A stretch of DNA of 64,000 bases, from positions 1 to 64,000 of the forward strand of contig CAYVBK010000013.1 of assembly GCA_964449465.1 (NCBI GenBank), given 5' to 3'. The DNA comes from CAYRXM01 sp964449465 (GTDB lineage Bacteria; Chloroflexota; Anaerolineae; JAFGEY01). The position numbers and the translations under genes were made by a program. The notes beneath the pieces were generated by a model. The model saw only the letters and a program-made list of their open reading frames with translations. It did not search any database and had not been told where the DNA came from. Positions 28,039-35,162 of the stretch are shown in pieces (position 1 is the stretch's first letter; each line of letters begins with the position of its first letter).

Positions 28039-30114
28039 TCAGGAATTGATCGCCTCCAGCACCTCATCGCGGCGGGCAATCGCCCATTCATATTCCGAGT
28101 CTAGCTCGATGGCGCGGTTAAAAGCGCGCAGGGCATCGTGATATTTTTTGTCTTCGGCCAAAGCCTGCCCCTTGTGCGCAAAAGCCCAGGCATACTCTTG
28201 ATCCAGCAAAATAGCCTCGTCAAAGGCTTCGGCAGACTCGGCATACCTCTTGAGCAGACGCAACGCCTCGCCCTTTTCGGCCCACACCCAGGCAAAAGTG
28301 GTCTCGATGCCCAGGGCCTTGTCCAGCGCGGTCAAGGCTTCGTTCAGGCGATCACTCTGACGCAGCGTTTGTCCCAAACTGCCCCAGGCCCAGGCATAGC
28401 CGTCATCCAACGCCACTGCCTGCTCAAAAGCCTGGACCGCCTCGTCATATTCCGACGTCAAACGCAACGTTTCGCCCTTTTGCGCCCACAGCCAGGGGCG
28501 GCGGCTGTCAAACTCGATGGCCTGGCTAAAGGCTTGCAGAGCCTCTTCATACTGCTCGTTCTGGCGAAATGCCAGCCCCAGGTTGCCCCAGGCCCACGGA
28601 TAGCTGCGGTCGAGTTCAAGGGCGTGTTGAAATGCAGCAATCGAATCGGCAAACCGACGGGTCAGGCGCAGCACTTCGCCCTTTTCACCCCAAATCCAGG
28701 CCAGCGAAGGGTCAATGGTCAAGGCATGCTCGATGGTTTGCAGGGCCTGCTCGTTTTGCCCCGACATGCGATAGGATTGCCCCATGCTGCCCCAGGCCCA
28801 CACATAGTCGGGGTCCAGCTTGATGGCGGTTTGAAAAGCGGCGATGGACTCTTCATAACGTCCCATCTGACGCAACGTTTCGCCTTTGGAGCCCCAGGCC
28901 CAGGCATAGACAGAGTCTTGTTCGATGGCCTGGTTTAGAGACTCTAACGCCTGTTCAAACCGGCCGGTCTGCCGCAAGGCCTCGCCGCGATGCGCCCAAC
29001 TCCAGGCATAGCGAGGACGAATCTCCAGGCTACGCGCCAAGGACTCTTCGGCCTGATCAAAACGAGCCATCTGACGATAAACCTCGCCCAGGTGCGCCCA
29101 GGCCCAATCGTTCTGTGGCGACATTTCGACCGCTTGCAAAAACGCCGCGGCAGCCTGTTCAAATCGCTCCAGTTCACGCAACGCTTCGCCCTTTTCCGCC
29201 CAGATCCAGCTCTCAGGAGCAATCGCCAGAGCGCGATCCAGTGGCTCCAGGGACTCTGCAAAGCGGTTGGCCTGACGCAAAGCCTGCCCCAAACTGGCTA
29301 ACGCCCAGGAATAATAGGGGTCAACGGCGATGGCCTCTGAAAAATTAGAGATAGCTTCATCGTATCGGTCCAGTTGACGAAAGGCCTCGCCGCGGCTGGC
29401 CCAGGCCCAGGCATATTGGGCATCGAGCGAGATGGCCTTGTCCAGAGCGACGATGGCCTCTTGAAACTGACCGGCCATGCGCAGCGCTTCGCCCTTGTGC
29501 GCCCAGGCCCAACTGTACTCCGGGTCCAAAGCCACCGCCCGATCAAAGGCCTCAAAAGCCTGTTCGTACTGATGCGCCGAGGCCAGCGTTTCGCCCTTTT
29601 CGGCCCAGGCCCAGGCGTTTCCCGAATCGGCAGCCAACACCTGATCAAAAACCTCAACAGCCTGCTCAAACAGGGCGGCCTGGCGCAAGGCCTGACCTTT
29701 GCTGGAGAGGGCCCACATGTTGCTGGGATCGAGTTCCAGAGACCGGTCAAAACAGGGCAGGCTCTCATCATAATGACCGGCCTGGCGGAGCGATTCGCCG
29801 AGATTGGCCCAGGCCCAGGCATACTGCGGGTCCAGTTCGACCGCTCGCTGAAACGATTCGATGGCTTCTGTATAGCGACCGGCCTGCCGCAAGGCCTCGC
29901 CGCGATGTGCCCAGGCCCAATCATATCCGGGGCGGAGCTCGATAGCGTGATCGAACGCGGTCACGGCCTGATTGTACTGCTTTTGCTCGCGCAACTCTTC
30001 GCCGCGCCGCGCCCAATCCTCGGCAAATTGCAGACTGTGGCCCGCACGCAACACATTGGCCCGGTCTTTGGGGACTTTTTCCGCACGATCCCATTTGGCA
30101 GTTTGTTTGACCAT
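28039..30114 (-). CDS. Tryptophan-rich TPR protein with 19 tandem repeats
   Basis: 691 residues from ATG at 30114, with GGAGAAACG before it. After about 26 N-terminal residues the whole protein is a regular 34-residue TPR superhelix. I count 19 repeats plus a short capping helix, nearly all starting W-x-W-A/G-x-x-G-x-x-x-R and ending in AI-x-LDP-x-Y. No signal peptide, membrane helix or catalytic domain is present, so it is probably a cytosolic scaffold binding a peptide or protein partner. The uniformity of the repeats implies recent expansion. Long plus-strand open frames over this gene are by-products of the repetitive codons. Confidence 0.9.
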   Translation of the reverse strand: MVKQTAKWDRAEKVPKDRANVLRAGHSLQFAEDWARRGEELREQKQYNQAVTAFDHAIELRPGYDWAWAHRGEALRQAGRYTEAIESFQRAVELDPQYAWAWANLGESLRQAGHYDESLPCFDRSLELDPSNMWALSSKGQALRQAALFEQAVEVFDQVLAADSGNAWAWAEKGETLASAHQYEQAFEAFDRAVALDPEYSWAWAHKGEALRMAGQFQEAIVALDKAISLDAQYAWAWASRGEAFRQLDRYDEAISNFSEAIAVDPYYSWALASLGQALRQANRFAESLEPLDRALAIAPESWIWAEKGEALRELERFEQAAAAFLQAVEMSPQNDWAWAHLGEVYRQMARFDQAEESLARSLEIRPRYAWSWAHRGEALRQTGRFEQALESLNQAIEQDSVYAWAWGSKGETLRQMGRYEESIAAFQTAIKLDPDYVWAWGSMGQSYRMSGQNEQALQTIEHALTIDPSLAWIWGEKGEVLRLTRRFADSIAAFQHALELDRSYPWAWGNLGLAFRQNEQYEEALQAFSQAIEFDSRRPWLWAQKGETLRLTSEYDEAVQAFEQAVALDDGYAWAWGSLGQTLRQSDRLNEALTALDKALGIETTFAWVWAEKGEALRLLKRYAESAEAFDEAILLDQEYAWAFAHKGQALAEDKKYHDALRAFNRAIELDSEYEWAIARRDEVLEAINS

Positions 30115-30122
30115 CGTTTCTC

Positions 30123-30236
30123 CTATCCCGAATCAATCGGAACTGAACAGGGATTTGCCGCCCCGAAAATTACTGCCCAAAAAGCAATGATCTCGCGGGA
30201 TAGGCACTATCCCGAATCAATCGGAACTGAACAGGG
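30123..30236. repeat. 30-bp perfect direct repeats upstream of the TPR gene
   Basis: Two identical 30-bp copies (30123-30152 and 30207-30236; core TCCCGAATCAATCGGAACTG) lie 84 bp apart in the 5' region of the minus-strand TPR gene. Between them, CGGGATAG-GCA-CTATCCCG (30196-30214) is a perfect hairpin sharing bases with copy 2. Could be operator sites or a remnant of a duplicated element. Confidence 0.75.
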
Positions 30237-30305
30237 CTTGTTTGCCCGGCAAGACCTTGGCACCAAATGCAACAATCTTGGAAAATAGGCCCTACCTCAA
30301 CCCAA

Positions 30306-30653
30306 TCAGCGCAGAATCTTGTCCATCGCCTTTCCTTTAGCAAGCTCATCAATCAATTTGTCTAAATAGCGTATTTTTTGCATCAGCGGATCCTGGATTT
30401 CTTCCACACGAACACCACACACTGTGCCTTTGATCAGCGAACTCTGGGGATTCATAGCCGGTGCCTGGGCAAAAAAGGTTTCCATGTCATTTCCCTGTTC
30501 GATTTGGCATTGTAATTCCGCCAGAGTATAGCCGGTCAACCAGCAAATGATTTGATCAACCTGGTCTTTTGAGCGATTTTTGCGTTCCACTTTTTGAACG
30601 TAAAGCGAGTATATATCTGCAAATTTCATCGCAAAAATTCGATGTCCAGGCAT
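30306..30653 (-). CDS. DUF2200 family protein
   Basis: 115 residues from ATG at 30653, chosen because GGAGGA sits 6 nt upstream; an ATG two codons earlier directly abuts that ribosome-binding site. The sequence matches DUF2200 over its full length: HRIFAMKFADIYSLYVQKVERKNR, IICWLTGYT, FFAQAPAMNP, KGTVCGVRVEEI, and an almost invariant C-terminus IRYLDKLIDELAKGKAM. The function of the family is unknown; it is a small soluble protein. It lies between two TPR genes on the same strand, but a MITE-like element separates it from the upstream one. Confidence 0.93.
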   Translation of the reverse strand: MPGHRIFAMKFADIYSLYVQKVERKNRSKDQVDQIICWLTGYTLAELQCQIEQGNDMETFFAQAPAMNPQSSLIKGTVCGVRVEEIQDPLMQKIRYLDKLIDELAKGKAMDKILR

Positions 30654-30850
30654 CGTCATTCCTCCAATCGGCTGAAACCTGATACATCGCCCGTCAAAGG
30701 CCCAACAATCTCATCATGTCCGGCAACTGACCGAGTCTTCAAGACCTGCATAACCCGGCCGAGGCGCGCTCTTGATTCATTGTACCGGAAACAATGGCTT
30801 GATGCAAGCCCGGATAAACAATCCAGGCCGCGAACCGATCCTTGGAGCGT

Positions 30851-30968
30851 GCTGAAAAACCCTCTCACCACCAAGACACAAAGGACACAAAGCATTTCTA
30901 GCGACCCAAAAGTATCGTAAACCTTGGTGTTCTCGGTGTCCTTTGTGGTAAAAATAGGTTTTTTCAGC
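30851..30968. mobile_element. MITE-like inverted-repeat element 1 (118 bp)
   Basis: The ends are GCTGAAAAA-CC (from 30851) and GGTTTTTTCAGC (to 30968). Inside, CACCACCAAGACACAAAGGA-type and CTTTGTGGTA-type arms are mutually complementary. No coding capacity. It occupies most of the 329-bp gap between the DUF2200 start and the TPR stop; the rest of that gap shows nothing recognisable. Confidence 0.68.
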
Positions 30969-30982
30969 AGCCTCCTTGAGCC

Positions 30983-32332
30983 TTACCGGCAGGCATCCAG
31001 GCCATCCTGCGCCAGCGATTCGAGGCCCAACTCGCGCCGCGACAAGGTGAGCAGAGCGTCCATCGCTGCTTCAAAGTGCGTCCGGGCGTTGTCGCACTCG
31101 TGACCGCGCCCCTTGTTGTCCAGATCGAGCTTGTAATAACTCCAGCCCAGCATAATGTGCGACATGGCCTCGTCTGTTGTCGAAAGACCGCCCAATTCAA
31201 TGGCTTTTTCCAGATTGGGGATGGTTTCTTCGTAATTGCGCAAATCATAATAATACACCTGACCCAGGTGGCGATAGGCCAGGGCATACTCGGGATCTTG
31301 GTTCAGCGCCTCTTCCAGATAATCAATCGCCCGCTGTTTCACCGCGCGATCGGAACCCATATAATTGCCATAGGTCCAGCCGATCTCGTCATAACATTGC
31401 GGATTGCGAGGATTGACCTGGATCGCCGCTTCAAAAGCGGTCACGGCCTTTTGAAAATAAGGCAACGACTTGTCATCGGGCAGCCCTTGCAATTTCATCC
31501 GCCAGCCAATAGCGCGATAGTTGCGCCCCAGGGCAATGTGCAAAAAGTCCAGCCGGTCGTGCGCTCGAATGGCCGCTTCATAATATCCAATCGCCTTTTC
31601 ATATTCACCTTGAACTTCATACAAATACGCCATTGCTCGCTGTGTATCTGGAATATTGGGGTTGAGGTCAATGCCAATCTGGGCAGCAGCCTGCGCCTCT
31701 TGAAATCGCTCACGGTCGGCCAGCGTCTCTGCCAGGTAGGCATATCCCTCTGGGAAATCAGGGTCGGCACGCAAGGCGCGCTCACATACTTTTTGAGCGG
31801 TTTGCACCAGGCGACGGGCCACCCTGTCCCGGTCATACTCCCAATCAGGAGACTGCACCTCGTCGGCTTTGAACACGCCCAGCGAAACATAGACCGGCAG
31901 CAGGTCCACATTGTTGAACGGCGCATGCCAGTCCAGAGCCATGCACAGCACCGCCTGAGTGCGCACATTGCCCAATTTCTCGTCTTGCAAGCGGGAGCCA
32001 TATTGCTCCAACACCTGCGCCGTCTGACCGCGCAGCACCATCAGGCGGGCCAAACGAAACAGAGCCACATTGTCTTGCGAATCAACAGCAAAAGCCTGCC
32101 GATAGGCAACCAAAGCCTGATCGAGCAAACCATCATTATACAGCGCCTCGGCCTCGTCAAAATACGATTCTGCGCTGCGTGTGGGTGTGGGCGTGGGATC
32201 AAAAGGGCGCGTCCAACTGGCACCGCCTACCTGCTGACGCAGCACATACAGCCCGCCGATAATCAAAATCACCAAAACCAACACCCGCCAGGGCGAATCG
32301 TGACGTTTGGGTTTGGGGGCACCGAGATACAT
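30983..32332 (-). CDS. Membrane-anchored TPR protein
   Basis: 449 residues from ATG at 32332 with AGGAGGAG just upstream; a longer open frame to 32464 crosses the promoter region and is rejected. A short basic N-terminus and one helix (RVLVLVILIIGGLYVL) are followed by a PTPTPT linker and about nine TPR-like repeats (for example AIGYYEAAIRAHDRLDFLHIALGRNY, AIDYLEEALNQDPEYALAYRHLGQVYYY). It is predicted to be an N-in protein with an extracytoplasmic TPR domain. Partner unknown. It diverges from the Nudix-GNAT gene, with back-to-back promoters between them. Confidence 0.88.
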   Translation of the reverse strand: MYLGAPKPKRHDSPWRVLVLVILIIGGLYVLRQQVGGASWTRPFDPTPTPTRSAESYFDEAEALYNDGLLDQALVAYRQAFAVDSQDNVALFRLARLMVLRGQTAQVLEQYGSRLQDEKLGNVRTQAVLCMALDWHAPFNNVDLLPVYVSLGVFKADEVQSPDWEYDRDRVARRLVQTAQKVCERALRADPDFPEGYAYLAETLADRERFQEAQAAAQIGIDLNPNIPDTQRAMAYLYEVQGEYEKAIGYYEAAIRAHDRLDFLHIALGRNYRAIGWRMKLQGLPDDKSLPYFQKAVTAFEAAIQVNPRNPQCYDEIGWTYGNYMGSDRAVKQRAIDYLEEALNQDPEYALAYRHLGQVYYYDLRNYEETIPNLEKAIELGGLSTTDEAMSHIMLGWSYYKLDLDNKGRGHECDNARTHFEAAMDALLTLSRRELGLESLAQDGLDACR

Positions 32333-32381
32333 ACACTCCTCCTGTAAAATCCAGCATGCCTGCCCGTGCATGTCAGGGAGC

Positions 32382-32410
32382 ATTATACCATTATGGTGAT
32401 AGCCATCCAA
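32382..32410 (-). promoter_or_regulatory. Sigma-70 promoter for the membrane TPR gene
   Basis: On the minus strand: TTGGAT (32405-32410), 17-bp spacer, TATAAT (32382-32387), 50 bp upstream of the ATG at 32332. Confidence 0.65.
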
Positions 32411-32413
32411 ATG

Positions 32414-32422
32414 TGATATAAT
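32414..32422 (+). promoter_or_regulatory. Extended -10 promoter for the Nudix-GNAT gene
   Basis: TGATATAAT is a perfect extended -10 (TGnTATAAT), 25 bp upstream of ATG 32448. No good -35 is visible at the matching distance. It overlaps the upstream edge of the divergent promoter, so the two may compete for polymerase. Confidence 0.6.
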
Positions 32423-32447
32423 CAGGTCAAAGGAGCAAGCTGAACTT

Positions 32448-33398
32448 ATGATCCAGGATCCCAAATTTTGTCCGCAGTGTGGCGCCGGTCTGGTTTTTCA
32501 GTCGGTTGGCGACCGGACGCGGCCGGTCTGCCCGGACTGCGGTTTTATCTTTTACCTCAACCCGATTGTGGCCGCCGGCGCCCTGGTGGAACAAGATGGC
32601 CGGGTGGCTTTGGTGCGGCGCGGCGTAGAACCGGGATGCGGACGATGGAGCCTGCCCTCCGGCTATGTCGAATTGAACGAATCGGCCGAAGAAGCAGCCG
32701 TGCGAGAAGCCTGGGAAGAGTTGCACCTGCGCATCGAGCTGAACGGGCTGCTCAACGCCTTTTCGTTCACCAACCCATCCAGCCAGGGTGTGTTGCTGGT
32801 TTATGCGGCGCATGTGGTAGACGGCGACATTCAGGCCGGCGACGACGCCATAGAGGCCGCCTGGTTCAAGCCCGATGAGCTGCCCGATGTGGCCTTTCGC
32901 CAGCATCGCCAGGTACTGCGCCAATGGCAGCAAGCCTGGAGTGTCGTCTATCGCCTGGCCACCTTTGCCGATGCCGAAGTGGTCAGCCTGTTGAGCCAGA
33001 TTTACGCATTTGAACGCGGCCTGGACTATGGCATTTTTGTCGGTTCAAGCGACCGTGCGCTCTTTGTGGCGGCCGACCAGGGGCAGATTGTGGGATTCTC
33101 GGCGGTCTCTCTGTCGGTATCGGGCCACGCCGCCCAGATCGAGGGCGTTTTCGTCCATCCCCACTATCGGCGATGGGGCATCGGCACGCGGCTGGTGCAA
33201 ACCTGCCTGGATTTTGCCCGGCAGCAGTCCAGCCGGCACATCCTGGTCACGGCGCCGGTCGCTGCAGCCGGCTGGAACATGTACTTGAAACTGGGATTTC
33301 ACGTCAGCGGCCTGATCAGTGATTACTATGCCCCCCACTCACTCTGTGCCGAACCCGCGCTGCTGCTGGCGCGCCATTTGATCTCTCCCGAAAAATGA
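32448..33398 (+). CDS. Zinc-ribbon Nudix hydrolase fused to GNAT acetyltransferase
   Basis: 316 residues from ATG 32448. Residues about 7-30 form a zinc ribbon (CPQCG...CPDCG). Residues about 40-150 are a Nudix domain with an intact Nudix box (G-x5-E-x7-REAWEEL, beginning GYVELNES), of the NADH-pyrophosphatase-like type that hydrolyses nucleoside diphosphates linked to X. From about residue 165 on there is a GNAT fold with the acetyl-CoA loop VHPHYRRWGIGTRL and GWNMYLKLGF. The fusion is uninterrupted and both catalytic signatures look functional. The pair could act successively on a nucleotide-linked or damaged metabolite; the substrate is unknown. Confidence 0.9.
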   Translation: MIQDPKFCPQCGAGLVFQSVGDRTRPVCPDCGFIFYLNPIVAAGALVEQDGRVALVRRGVEPGCGRWSLPSGYVELNESAEEAAVREAWEELHLRIELNGLLNAFSFTNPSSQGVLLVYAAHVVDGDIQAGDDAIEAAWFKPDELPDVAFRQHRQVLRQWQQAWSVVYRLATFADAEVVSLLSQIYAFERGLDYGIFVGSSDRALFVAADQGQIVGFSAVSLSVSGHAAQIEGVFVHPHYRRWGIGTRLVQTCLDFARQQSSRHILVTAPVAAAGWNMYLKLGFHVSGLISDYYAPHSLCAEPALLLARHLISPEK

Positions 33399-33529
33399 AT
33401 TTAACCCGATCTTAATGAGCCGTTAATACCACTTTGTTATAATCTCTTTGCAAATCGCCGCGGGTAGGGGCAGGGCTTGCCCCTGCCCCTACCTGGACGA
33501 GGGCAAGCCTCGTCACTGCGAATTTTTTG
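33399..33529 (+). repeat. Intergenic hairpin repeats upstream of the sugar-transport operon
   Basis: After the Nudix-GNAT stop there is AT-rich sequence with an isolated TATAAT at 33438-33443. Then comes a long hairpin, GGTAGGGGCAGGG/CCCTGCCCCTACC (33463-33493), and a second hairpin, GACGAGG-GCAAG-CCTCGTC (33496-33514). The paired hairpins look like a dispersed palindromic repeat and may also act as a terminator for the preceding gene, although no U-tract follows directly. Confidence 0.65.
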
Positions 33530-33558
33530 TTGACGCTCTGTTTCTTTTGTACTATAAT
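33530..33558 (+). promoter_or_regulatory. Strong sigma-70 promoter of the sugar ABC operon
   Basis: TTGACG (33530-33535), 17-bp spacer, TATAAT (33553-33558). The predicted transcript would have about 130 nt of leader before ATG 33696, long enough for leader-level regulation, but no known riboswitch was recognised. Confidence 0.75.
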
Positions 33559-33695
33559 CCCATCGGTCTGTGAGTCTAGATCGATTACAAGTCGTCATCA
33601 ACGACGCGGACAAACAAAACGCAAAGCGTGATTGCAAAAAGCACACTCTACCCACCAGATCGTCGCCCATTAACCTGGGGTGGAAAGGACAGCGT

Positions 33696-35162
33696 ATGGC
33701 CGAACCTTCACCTGCTCTCCCTTTGGGTCTGTTCGGCGGCCGCCGCGGCCGCAAATTGCGCGAGTCGCTGACCGCCTATCTCTTTTTGCTGCCGGCGATG
33801 GCGATCATTTTTGTTTTTGGCCTGTGGCCGGTGGTCTATTCGCTCTATGTCAGCCTGCACAAGTGGAACATTACCCCCAAAGGCTCGCAATGCTTTTCCT
33901 ACTGGCTGGCACACATCGGCCTGGCCGCACCGCAAGCGCTGGAAAAAACCGACTGCCTGGGGCTGGACAATTACATCAGCCTGCTGGGGCTGCAAAGCCC
34001 CTGGTCGGTGATCCGACTGTTGGCTGCTCTGGCGTTGGGCTGGGTTGCCTGGCGGGTATGGGGCCAGGAGCGGCAGGCTCAAGCTCGGTCGGTATGGACA
34101 TATCGAATCGGCTGGATCGCCCTTTTTGTCGCCGCAGTGGGTATGCTGGCCTGGAGCATTCCCGGCCTGATCGCTTCGGGCGAATGGACCTACCTGGTCA
34201 GCATCGGCCTGCTCTTGATCGCCTGGCCGGTGTGGAAAAGTGCGGTTTTGGCACACTCGACTATGCGCTCCATCTTGCGGGCAGCCGCAGCCTGCCTGCT
34301 GTTGAGCGGTGCAGTGGTGTTTATCCTGATTGATTTTAACCGCATGTGGGAACTGGGCAACCAAACCATGATCCGCTCGCTCATCTATACCGTGTTCTAT
34401 TCGGTAGGGACGGTGCCGGTGCAGCTCAGCATCTCGTTGGTATTGGCCTATATCCTGTTTCGCGGCATCAATGCCCGCGGGCTGTTCCGGCTGATCTATT
34501 TTTTGCCCTACATTGCCCCCACCGTAGCCACCGCTGTGGTGTTCAAACGCATCTTTTCTCTGCGTGAAACCGGGCTGATGAACCAGATGATCGGCGTGGT
34601 GGGCATCCCGCCGCTGCGCTGGCTGAGCGAAGCCAAGCCGATCATGCCGCTCCTGGTAGACCTGATTAACCAGAAATTGGGCACGCAGTGGGTCTGGCCG
34701 CAGATCGGCGGCCCCATCGGGGTGATCTTGGGCGGCCCCAGCCTGGCCCTCATCTCGGTCATGATCTATAACTGGTGGGTCTATATCGGCTATGACACGG
34801 TCATTTACATGGCCGGGCTGGGCAGCATCCCGCACGAGCTATACGAGGCAGCCAGCATAGACGGCGCCGACGGCTGGACGGCCTTTCGGCGCATCACCAT
34901 CCCGCTCTTGTCGCCCACTATCTTTTTCCTGGCCGTGATGGCCACCATCGGCACATTCAAGGCTTTTAACAGCGTGTGGGTGATGTATGAAACCGCCTCG
35001 CGCGGCACGGTAGACACCACCAGCATCCTGATCGTGCGCACGTTTCGCGGGTCGGGGCAGTTTGGCCTGGCCGCAGCGATGGCCTTTATCTTGTTTGCCA
35101 TCATCCTGGCTTTGTCGGAAATTCAGCGCAAGGTAGGCGAAAGGATGGTGTTCTATGGTTAA
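33696..35162 (+). CDS. Sugar ABC transporter permease (MalF-like) with extra four-helix insertion
   Basis: 488 residues from ATG 33696 (GGAAAGGA upstream); a GTG-initiated frame from 33570 lies in the leader and is rejected. Family features are LTAYLFLLPAMAIIFVFGLWPVVYSLY at TM1, LDNYISLLG, and the EAA loop EAASIDGADGWTAFRRITIPLLSP that contacts the ATPase. Between LDNYISLLG (about residue 90) and IRSLIYTVFYSVGTVP (about 226), where ordinary members have only a few residues, roughly 115 residues with four hydrophobic segments are inserted (about 104-121, 136-156, 165-183, 193-212). It pairs with the overlapping downstream permease. Confidence 0.9.
   Translation: MAEPSPALPLGLFGGRRGRKLRESLTAYLFLLPAMAIIFVFGLWPVVYSLYVSLHKWNITPKGSQCFSYWLAHIGLAAPQALEKTDCLGLDNYISLLGLQSPWSVIRLLAALALGWVAWRVWGQERQAQARSVWTYRIGWIALFVAAVGMLAWSIPGLIASGEWTYLVSIGLLLIAWPVWKSAVLAHSTMRSILRAAAACLLLSGAVVFILIDFNRMWELGNQTMIRSLIYTVFYSVGTVPVQLSISLVLAYILFRGINARGLFRLIYFLPYIAPTVATAVVFKRIFSLRETGLMNQMIGVVGIPPLRWLSEAKPIMPLLVDLINQKLGTQWVWPQIGGPIGVILGGPSLALISVMIYNWWVYIGYDTVIYMAGLGSIPHELYEAASIDGADGWTAFRRITIPLLSPTIFFLAVMATIGTFKAFNSVWVMYETASRGTVDTTSILIVRTFRGSGQFGLAAAMAFILFAIILALSEIQRKVGERMVFYG

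Noticed and set aside
28138..30288. Long plus-strand open frames (e.g. 28138-28938 and 29374-30288) opposite the TPR gene
   Set aside because: They are repetitive translations of the antisense of a 34-residue repeat array (recurring ALFGPHPG/RFALV-type strings) and lack start signals and domains.
32333..32464. 44-codon N-terminal extension of the membrane TPR protein
   Set aside because: It would run through the divergent promoter region; ATG at 32332 has an AGGAGGAG and places the anchor helix at the N-terminus.
33570..33695. GTG-initiated extension of the MalF-like permease
   Set aside because: It begins only 12 bp after the -10 box and encodes a non-conserved hydrophilic segment; ATG 33696 has a good ribosome-binding site.
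33559..33695. Riboswitch in the 130-nt leader of the sugar-transport operon
   Set aside because: No known riboswitch core or expression-platform hairpin could be recognised.
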